Positions 55,001 through 60,549 of a stretch of DNA of 60,549 bases are shown here, in pieces. The notes below the pieces were generated by a model. It did no database searches, was not told the origin of the DNA, and worked only from the letters and a program-made list of their open reading frames with translations. The stretch is from Planctomycetales bacterium (GTDB taxonomy: Bacteria; Planctomycetota; Planctomycetia; Isosphaerales; Isosphaeraceae). The DNA lies in the NCBI GenBank assembly GCA_027451885.1, contig DAIDHX010000005.1, forward strand, positions 1 to 60,549. Direction: 5' to 3'. The first letter of the stretch is position 1. Each line of letters starts with the position of its first letter. Both the position numbers and the translations under genes were made by a program.

Positions 55001-56300
55001 AAACGATCGAGGCCGGGTTCGATGCACTCCCCAGCGAAAGGATCAAAACTCCTTCCGCGCCATTGGCGTTTTCGCTGTAAAGCCCGTTGAGCGAAGGGCC
55101 CAGGATTCCAATCTGATTATCAACGACCTGGTTGCCGTTCGCGCCTGGCTCGATCTCGATGCCCTGGGCGCCGTTGCCGCCGATGGCGTTCGCCGCCTGA
55201 ACATCGATCCCCCCGATCGTGGCGTTGCTGCCATAGAGCGTGATTCCCTGCTGCGCGTTGCCGCTGCCGGCCACGACCACATTGCCAGGCGCGGTCGCCG
55301 GCGCGCCTGTCTGGGCGTTGACCGGGTATTCGAAATACCTGCCGATATAGTTTCCCTGGATCAGATCGCCGGCATTGCCCCCCGGCTGAATCGACACGCC
55401 GACCGAGAAGCCGTCGATGATCAGGCCGCGGATGGTCACATTGGGAGAATCGACCACGAGTCCGGTCGCGCTGGCGGTGGCGGAGCCGTCCAGGATCACC
55501 CGGTCCTGGGAGTTGTAACCCGAGAGCGCGGCCGAGGAATTGGGCACCGACATGATGTACGTGGGCGTTCCAGGGACGCCGCCGATCACCGTGGTGAGCA
55601 CGGTCAGACTGACCGCGCCGCTCGCGCCGGCGAGGCTGCTCGAGGCCGCCAAGGTGGGAACTGCCTCGCCGCCGTAGGCCCCCTGAAACGCGAGCGTGAA
55701 TCCGCCGGAATCGAGCGGCCCGCCGCTCACGGTAACATTGCCCGTGCCCACAATTGTTTCCAGCGCGGACTGCACCGCGCCGGCTGGAGCGTCGTACGGG
55801 ATCGCGATGGTGGTGCCAACCGGCAACGGCGCCGCGGTGGTCAGCGTGAACGACCCTGAGGTGGGAGCCGCGCTCGCGCTGATAAACTGCGAGGCGGAGC
55901 TGATATTGTCAGGATAGATGTAGGGTTCGCCAACGCCGTTTCGGGCCTGCGAAAAGCCGTCCATGTAAACCGGGCGGGTGATCGCCGGCAGAGGCGTCGC
56001 GGGCGTGATCGTCCATTCCTGGGTCGTGGGACTGAAGCCGGGCACGGGAACGTTGAGCTCAGGTGCGGTTGAGGCGGGGATGCCGAACTCGATGTTGATC
56101 ACCCCGGGAGCGGTGCTGGCATTGGCGTCCAGGATCGCCTGGCGCAGCGAGCCCGGGCCAGAATCGCTCGTATTCGTGACCGTGTAGGTGTACGCGGAAA
56201 GCAGGCGGCGGTCCTCGAGCAGTTCGAGACCCAGCCGGCGTGCGTGTTTGCGGCTTCCAGGAGGTGCCAATCGGCTTCCAGGCTTGATCATGCGGCTCAT
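52059..56300 (-). CDS. Giant surface protein: beta-helix repeats with two Calx-beta domains and planctomycete N-terminal motif
   Basis: A 1413-residue predicted extracellular protein. The N-terminus has Lys/Arg residues then LELLEDRRLLSA, the planctomycete motif for surface/export targeting. After SDSGPGSLRQAILDANA come dozens of right-handed beta-helix repeats rich in NNTIGG/NLIGTD/GVQI-type turns (about 150-900). Two Calx-beta domains follow (about 960-1180, with SVNYATANGTAAAGFDYT and its counterpart). The C-terminal part has an Ig-like segment and a basic His/Arg-rich tail. It probably binds calcium or polysaccharide. The ATG at 56291 is an alternative start: GAGG is directly abutting the ATG at 56300 but 9 bases before that at 56291. 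Confidence 0.85.
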   Translation of the reverse strand: MSRMIKPGSRLAPPGSRKHARRLGLELLEDRRLLSAYTYTVTNTSDSGPGSLRQAILDANASTAPGVINIEFGIPASTAPELNVPVPGFSPTTQEWTITPATPLPAITRPVYMDGFSQARNGVGEPYIYPDNISSASQFISASAAPTSGSFTLTTAAPLPVGTTIAIPYDAPAGAVQSALETIVGTGNVTVSGGPLDSGGFTLAFQGAYGGEAVPTLAASSSLAGASGAVSLTVLTTVIGGVPGTPTYIMSVPNSSAALSGYNSQDRVILDGSATASATGLVVDSPNVTIRGLIIDGFSVGVSIQPGGNAGDLIQGNYIGRYFEYPVNAQTGAPATAPGNVVVAGSGNAQQGITLYGSNATIGGIDVQAANAIGGNGAQGIEIEPGANGNQVVDNQIGILGPSLNGLYSENANGAEGVLILSLGSASNPASIVSTSSNIIGGAVAGSGNLISSNQSAGIHVEGPGAARNLIEANYIGTGPGGGYIFGTGDPGNRGDGVFLDNAPFNQVGGPVGSDGNVISRNSGDGVDISGSSATENSVANNIIGLISSGAAVLGNGENGVAVYTPNNTIGPANVISANLVGVLLSGATASDILVQNNLIGTDITGEADLGNALQGVLIQNASNNTIQGDAQGGQVISGNQIGVEILGSTSTGNLITGSLIGLDRAGSADRGNSNEGILIEGGYGNTVGGVTANALNVISANLIGVQVDGATAINNLIEGNLIGTDLTGARPLGNETNGVVFSTSASNNTLGGTVAGAGNTIDFNVDAGVSVQSGVGNAILSNSIYQNGLIGIDLVAPGDPPSGITPNAPGVRVGPNDLQNTPVVVAAVGGAQGAAQATLNSLPNTPFLIQFFTSTIPDPSGYGQGQTFLQSLTVTTDANGNAAADLAPPLGLPPNTWITTTATNLNTGDTSEFSNSVSAQPVSLQFAVAAQSTTATSGQADIQVDRIGNPNALVSVNYATANGTAAAGFDYTATSGTLTFQPGQMQLGFSVPILENILQTAAATTVNLALSAPTGSETLSAPASYELTTVDNLPPTIAFSAPSYTAMATGGSATITVIRGGNRSSAVSVAYSTSPGTAAPGVDYTPESGVLTFLAGQSGATFSIPLISDPTAPNPTVQLALAAPTGGAVIGATATATLVIQETPPPPPSPVLLSEQIAASGSGIGAIVLSFNMPLDPSRASDLANYGYYIFSAGPYANGGIVPLAQAVYSPGASSSSVTLVPARPLPLNQLFNLTVDPRANVFINAGLASPAGALLVGDGGAVGAPIALTFGVGSHLVYNDSVGNLVTLNLAHGGLMELQQAPSGAVDFLGILGPTTRQSTLSGSVKRQGASPGRTILPAIQGTGSVKIHLKRPPFYIEGMGVPTVVHAQHPRARHTLRRPLVQVHRGLPPTRHHIRRFAFFLQSSDNKARF
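52074..52102 (-). promoter_or_regulatory. Candidate promoter of the pmt-permease-pcs operon
   Basis: On the minus strand TTGCTT (52102-52097) is 17 bases from GATAAT (52079-52074, 5 of 6). It overlaps the 3-prime end of the surface-protein gene. The leader to the PMT ATG would be about 90 bases. It supports separate transcription of the phospholipid operon. Confidence 0.45.
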
Positions 56301-56556
56301 CCTCGAGAATCTTCCCGGTCGGGGCCATGCCGCGCGCTTGAAAACACCGACCGATCGCCGTCTTGCGCCCGGTAAGCTCCCTCCCTGAGACTCGCCCTAC
56401 CTGAACCATAGAACGCGGCGCCGAAGGTGAGATCTCATGGCCCCCAGGCGCTTGACCAACGCCGCTGGTAATCCGCGGCTCCCCGTTCGCAACCGGTCCT
56501 GGCAGCGGGTAAAGTGGTTTTCGCTGATCCTCGATCAAGATCAAGGAAATCCACCG

Positions 56557-57327
56557 ATGAGCCTGGCGATCGAAACCCACCGCCTGACGCGCTATTTCAA
56601 TGACTTCTGCGCAGTCGATGAGGTCGCGCTTGCGGTCGAACGAGGCACGTTTTATGGGTTTCTGGGCCCCAATGGCGCGGGGAAATCCACCACGATCAAG
56701 ATGCTCACCGGTCTCCTGGCGCCGACCGACGGCCAGATCATCGTGCTCGGGCGCAACATGCTCGATCCCAGGGACGCCCTTGAGTCCAAGCGCAGGATGG
56801 GCGTCATTCCCGAGGATCTCGCCCTCTTCGACAATCTGACCGCGCGTGAATATCTCACCTTCGTGGGCCGCATCCACCTGATGGAAAAGGCCACGATCCA
56901 GGAACGCTCGAACGAGCTCCTGGAGCTCCTCGATCTGCACAAGGAAGACAGGAAGCTCACGATCGAATACTCCCACGGCATGAAGAAGAAGCTGGCGCTC
57001 GCGGCCGCGCTACTGCCCAACCCCGATCTTCTCTTCCTCGACGAGCCGTTTGAAGGAGTTGACGCGGTGACCTCGCGCACGATCCGCGACCTGCTCGCCG
57101 GCTTCGTGGCGCGGGGCTCGACCGTGTTTCTCACATCCCACGTCCTTGAGATTGTCGAGCGGCTCTGCACCCACGTGGGGATCATCGTCAAGGGGAGGCT
57201 GGTCGAGCAGTCCTCGCTCGAGGCGATCCGCCAGGGGGGCACGCTTGAGGATCGCTTCCTGGAAAAAGTCGGCGCGGATCCCGAAGCCACCCACAAGCTG
57301 AACTGGCTGGAAGGAGCCGCCTCATGA
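56557..57327 (+). CDS. ABC transporter ATP-binding protein (ABC-2 type exporter)
   Basis: Cytoplasmic ATPase of 256 residues. Walker A is GPNGAGKST near residue 40, the signature SHGMKKKLALAAAL near 140, Walker B LLFLDEPFEGVD and the switch His in LTSHVLE. The sequence YSHGMKKK replaces the canonical LSGGQ, as in many ABC-2 family members. The ATG at 56557 has AAGGA 9 bases upstream. The start of the permease gene overlaps its stop by 4 bases. The exported substrate is unknown. Confidence 0.93.
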   Translation: MSLAIETHRLTRYFNDFCAVDEVALAVERGTFYGFLGPNGAGKSTTIKMLTGLLAPTDGQIIVLGRNMLDPRDALESKRRMGVIPEDLALFDNLTAREYLTFVGRIHLMEKATIQERSNELLELLDLHKEDRKLTIEYSHGMKKKLALAAALLPNPDLLFLDEPFEGVDAVTSRTIRDLLAGFVARGSTVFLTSHVLEIVERLCTHVGIIVKGRLVEQSSLEAIRQGGTLEDRFLEKVGADPEATHKLNWLEGAAS

Positions 57328-59168
57328 ACGGCCGGCACCTGGCGGCCTTTGTGTGGCTCCGCTGGCGCGTGCTCATGAACCAGTGGCGCAGGGCCGGTCG
57401 GTTCAACTTCGTGCTGCTCACCATCATCGTGGGCGCTGCCATCGCCACGGCTGTGCCGATGTTTCTGGGCACCTTCGCGCTCGCGATCAGCCTCATCCCG
57501 CGGGCAAGGCCCGCCCAGCTCATGCTCGCCATGGACGTCATGCTCGGCGGATTCTCCTTTTTCTGGTTGATCGGCCTGGCGGCGGAGCTCCAGCGCGGAG
57601 ATCCAATCAATCTATCCAAGTTTCTGCACTTGCCGGTTTCTGCCAGCGGCGCGTTCCTGATCAACTACCTCAGCTCGCTGGCACGGATCAGCCTGATCCT
57701 TTTTGTGCCGCCGCTGCTTGGTTTCTCCCTGGCCCTGGTCTATGCCCAGGGGATCTCTCAGATCCTGGCGCCCTTCGGCGTTCTCGCGTTCTTTCTCATG
57801 ATCACAGCGTTGACTTATCAGTTGCAGGGCTGGCTGGCCGCGCTCATGAGCAACCCTCGCAAACGCAGGGCCGTCGGCGTCTTCGCCACGTTGATCCTGG
57901 TCGCGATCTCGCAGACCCCGAACATGATCAACATGATGGTCCAGAAGGCGGCGATGGAACGCCAGTTGTTGGATAACGCACAACTTCAGAAGGATCTGGC
58001 CGAGATCGACAGGATCCCCGTCAAAACGGCCGGGGATGCCGACGAGCGCAATCGTCAGCGGCAGGTTCTGCTTGAGCGCCGGGCGCAAGAACAGTTGGCC
58101 GCCCTGGGCGCCCGGCAGATGGAAGTCGAGAACCAGGCGTCGCTGTTCAACATGATCATCCCCCTCGGATGGGTGGCATACGGGGTCAAAGCAGCCGCGG
58201 AGAACTGGTTTTTGCCGTCGGCGCTGGCGTTTGGGGGCATGGCGATGATCGGCATCGCAAGCCTGGCGAAGGGATATCGAGCGACGCTGGCGATGTATCA
58301 GGGGAAGGCGTCGGCCCGGCGGTCGATCGCCGCGCCTGCGGCTGCGCGGGCCGCACGCCCCACTGGCAAGGGCGCTGGGATGCTCGAATGGCGCATCCCA
58401 GGCACGTCCGAACAGGTGTCGGCCGTGGCCTGCGCGGGCTTGCGCTCACTCCTCCGCGCACCCGAAGCCAAGCTCCTTCTGATCGGGCCCCTGGTCATGA
58501 TGATCGTCCTCTTTCAGGTCTTCTCCTCCGCCGCGATCAAGGCGCCCGAAGCCCTTCGACCGCTCTTCATCACAGGCGCCATCGCGTTCTCCATCGTCAC
58601 CTTCGTGCAATACATGGGAAACCTCTTCGGCGTCGATCGCGATGGCTTCCGCGTCTTCGTCCTTTCCGCCGCCAGTCGACGCGATATCCTCCTTGGCAAA
58701 AACCTCATCTTCGTCGTGCCCACCTCTCTCGTCGCGCTGCTCACCACCCTCGTGTTCGAATACTTTTCCCCCCTGCGCTGGGATCATCTGCTCGCGATCG
58801 TCCCCCTCTTCGTCTCCTTCTATCTGGTCTACTGCACCGTCATGAATTTCAGCTCGATCCTGACCCCGATGCAGATCACCCAGGCGAGCTTCAAGCCCAC
58901 AAATCCCAAGGCCAGCTTCGTCCTCATCCAGTTTCTCTTGATGCTGCTGGTCCCCGCGCTCATGGCCCTGGTCGCTTTTCCCATCGCGATCGAACCTGTC
59001 CTCAACTGGCTCGGCTGGAGCTACGGCCTGCCGATCGGGCTGATTCTTTCCACGGTGGAGTGCCTCGTGATCGCCGTGCTCTACATGGTGATCCTGGGTT
59101 GGCAGGGGCGCATGCTCCAGGCGAGGGAGATGCGCATCCTTGAGGTCATCACGGGCCGGGCCGTTTAA
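57324..59168 (+). CDS. ABC-2 type transporter permease
   Basis: Membrane subunit of 614 residues with about 12 helices in two similar groups, separated by an amphipathic region (about 210-290) rich in Gln/Glu/Arg that may form coiled coil, and a short Ala/Arg-rich linker near 330. The N-terminal group has LLTIIVGAAIATAVPMFLG; the C-terminal group ends VLYMVILGWQGRML. It overlaps the ATPase gene by 4 bases (ATGA), so the pair is translationally coupled. The length is larger than typical ABC-2 permeases, as if two half-transporters were fused. Substrate unknown. Confidence 0.88.
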   Translation: MNGRHLAAFVWLRWRVLMNQWRRAGRFNFVLLTIIVGAAIATAVPMFLGTFALAISLIPRARPAQLMLAMDVMLGGFSFFWLIGLAAELQRGDPINLSKFLHLPVSASGAFLINYLSSLARISLILFVPPLLGFSLALVYAQGISQILAPFGVLAFFLMITALTYQLQGWLAALMSNPRKRRAVGVFATLILVAISQTPNMINMMVQKAAMERQLLDNAQLQKDLAEIDRIPVKTAGDADERNRQRQVLLERRAQEQLAALGARQMEVENQASLFNMIIPLGWVAYGVKAAAENWFLPSALAFGGMAMIGIASLAKGYRATLAMYQGKASARRSIAAPAAARAARPTGKGAGMLEWRIPGTSEQVSAVACAGLRSLLRAPEAKLLLIGPLVMMIVLFQVFSSAAIKAPEALRPLFITGAIAFSIVTFVQYMGNLFGVDRDGFRVFVLSAASRRDILLGKNLIFVVPTSLVALLTTLVFEYFSPLRWDHLLAIVPLFVSFYLVYCTVMNFSSILTPMQITQASFKPTNPKASFVLIQFLLMLLVPALMALVAFPIAIEPVLNWLGWSYGLPIGLILSTVECLVIAVLYMVILGWQGRMLQAREMRILEVITGRAV

Positions 59169-59323
59169 TCCGGCCTCACGCCTCCTCCCCGTACCCTCAA
59201 AATCCATATCGCCGGCAAATTTTGTCTCATCTTCAAGATCGATCTGGTCGATCCAGAAGAAGAGAGATCCTGGATCGTGCCGGATCGGGTTGCGCACGGA
59301 AGCTCGAGGGAATGCTCTAACCC

Positions 59324-60549
59324 ATGGGCAAGAAAGCAGTTCGGGATCGCCGTGGACTTCGATGCAGGCCCTCGCTGGACCGTCTTGAGGACCGGCTGAC
59401 GCCCAGTGCAACGACGCTTTCTCCCTTGCTCCAGAGCCCGACTGCTTACGTTGCGCTCAGACCCAATACCCCTGTGATGCCGTTCGGGACCCCGGCCAGG
59501 AAGGCGACGTTCATTGATCCCACGGTGTCGATCAAGGACGGGCACACCGTTGTCGTGGGTTATCAGAACTTCATCGGTCCTTACGCGACCCTGGACGGGC
59601 GCGGAGGCGCCATCAAGATCGGCAACAAGTCGAACATCCTCGACAACGCGCGGATCATCGCGCGGCCCGCGGGAGCGAACAAGGGCACGGTTGTGCTGAT
59701 CGGCGACCAGGTGGTGATCAGCTATGGTGCGACGGTGGAGGGGCCGAGCACGATCGGGGGGTACTTCGCGGCGGGGCAGCCGACTTACGTTGGTCCAGGC
59801 GCGCTCATCGACGGGGCGACGATTCAGCCTGGGGCCTGGGTTGGAACCCGCGCGCGGGTGGGCCCTGGCGTGACGATTCCGGCGGGGCTCCAGGTCTTGC
59901 CAGGAAAGAACGTCACGACCGAGGCCGAGGCCACCAGCCCCGCGCTCGGCTTCGTCGCGCCGCTGACCTCAGCGCAGATCTCCACCCTGTCGCAGACATT
60001 GAGCGAAAACGCTGCGCTCGCGTTCGGCTACACCCAGCTCTACCAGGGCGATTCCAGCACAGGTGTGAACCTGGGGGCGAATCCGGTCATCACGGGGATC
60101 TACAACGGCGATCTGGCAAAGGTGCTGGGATCGAACTCGGATCCTGGGCCGAGCTATGTCTCCTACGAAACCAGCCGCAGCGCTCCCGCGTTTCTTACTC
60201 CTCGTCAGGGAGTCCTCGGCATGATTCTGCCCACGTTCCCGGGCAGACTGACCGGTGATGTTCAGATCTCGATGCGCGCCTGGCGTGCAGCTCATCGCCT
60301 GGGCCGGGCCAACGCGATCCGGGCGGATCAGGGGCAGCCGATCTCAATCGCCTCAATCGCGGGGACTGGGCGCCACGTCACGATCAACGCCCCGCTCGGC
60401 GGCAGCGTGGCGATCGGAAGCAGCTTCCAGGCGGACACAGGCGCAATCATTCTGGGTGGGCCGAACGTCACCACCACGCTCGGCAACAGTGTTACCATCG
60501 GCTCAAACGCCGTGGTCGACCGTAGCTCGCTGGGATCGGGCTCGAGCGT
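59324..60549 (+). CDS. Left-handed beta-helix (gamma-carbonic-anhydrase-like) surface protein, partial at window end
   Basis: At least 408 residues; the C-terminus is outside the window. The N-terminus, residues 1-30, contains SLDRLEDRLTPSA, the planctomycete surface motif. From about 65 come hexapeptide repeats of the left-handed beta-helix fold (FIDPTVSIKDG, YVGPGALIDGATI, WVGTRARVGPGVTI), the fold of gamma-carbonic anhydrases and acyltransferases. A second helix region (ISIASIAGTGRHVTI onwards) starts at about 350. I see no clear set of three zinc-binding histidines in the visible part, so enzymatic activity is uncertain. A GAGGG at 59306 is somewhat far (13 bases) from the ATG. Confidence 0.78.
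   Translation, partial: MGKKAVRDRRGLRCRPSLDRLEDRLTPSATTLSPLLQSPTAYVALRPNTPVMPFGTPARKATFIDPTVSIKDGHTVVVGYQNFIGPYATLDGRGGAIKIGNKSNILDNARIIARPAGANKGTVVLIGDQVVISYGATVEGPSTIGGYFAAGQPTYVGPGALIDGATIQPGAWVGTRARVGPGVTIPAGLQVLPGKNVTTEAEATSPALGFVAPLTSAQISTLSQTLSENAALAFGYTQLYQGDSSTGVNLGANPVITGIYNGDLAKVLGSNSDPGPSYVSYETSRSAPAFLTPRQGVLGMILPTFPGRLTGDVQISMRAWRAAHRLGRANAIRADQGQPISIASIAGTGRHVTINAPLGGSVAIGSSFQADTGAIILGGPNVTTTLGNSVTIGSNAVVDRSSLGSGSS

Overview
The window is high-GC, densely packed bacterial chromosome and looks like a planctomycete, probably Isosphaeraceae-like. The evidence is: (1) two large predicted surface proteins whose N-termini carry the planctomycete LEDR-L(L/T)-SA type motif (52059-56300 and 59324-end); (2) a signal peptide, Lys/Ala linker, CIGCH haem site and WD40 propeller in one protein (42077-43666) beside a large Ig-like/PPC-type secreted protein; (3) many TTG/GTG starts that only make sense with their Shine-Dalgarno sites. 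No rRNA, tRNA, CRISPR array or intact insertion sequence was seen.

Layout. 1-5.5 kb: a MacB/LolD-type ABC ATPase (cut by the window edge) and its FtsX-like permease, then an unusually long Tex protein with its own promoter. 5.9-9.7 kb: acetyl-CoA synthetase, ribosomal proteins L28 and L32, an SDR dehydrogenase. 9.7-12 kb: MFS transporter and sugar isomerase, forming a small catabolic operon with the SDR. 12-20 kb: housekeeping genes on the plus strand (proC, guaA, purC, aroC) mixed with a C45-type hydrolase, a jelly-roll protein and an indoleamine 2,3-dioxygenase-like enzyme. 20.2-20.9 kb: AlkD-like repair protein. 20.9-22.9 kb: a gene-free stretch with a degenerate repeat array and an operator-like palindrome. 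22.9-31.5 kb: MMPL transporter, pteridine-reductase-like SDR with a PduO cobalamin adenosyltransferase, TolB-like propeller, DinB protein, UMF1 transporter, M19 dipeptidase. 31.5-36 kb: a 1426-residue protein containing a voltage-sensor-like four-helix domain but no pore, followed by two tiny overlapping ORFs. 36-41.9 kb: glutamate dehydrogenase, creatininase, a SCO/CusF fusion, ArsR, TolC. 42-48.7 kb: cytochrome/WD40 and PPC-type proteins, a molybdopterin oxidoreductase coupled to a glutaredoxin-like protein. 48.7-52 kb: a three-gene operon for phosphatidylcholine. 52-60.5 kb: giant beta-helix/Calx-beta surface protein, an ABC-2 exporter, and a left-handed beta-helix protein cut by the window end.

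The most notable system is the minus-strand operon 51976-48750. It encodes a phosphoethanolamine N-methyltransferase of the plant/Plasmodium PMT type, an amino-acid/choline-family permease and a phosphatidylcholine synthase (Pcs). Together they suggest that this bacterium makes and/or imports choline-type head groups and places them directly on CDP-diacylglycerol. The second candidate is the giant voltage-sensor protein at 31497-35777, for which I recognise no described family.
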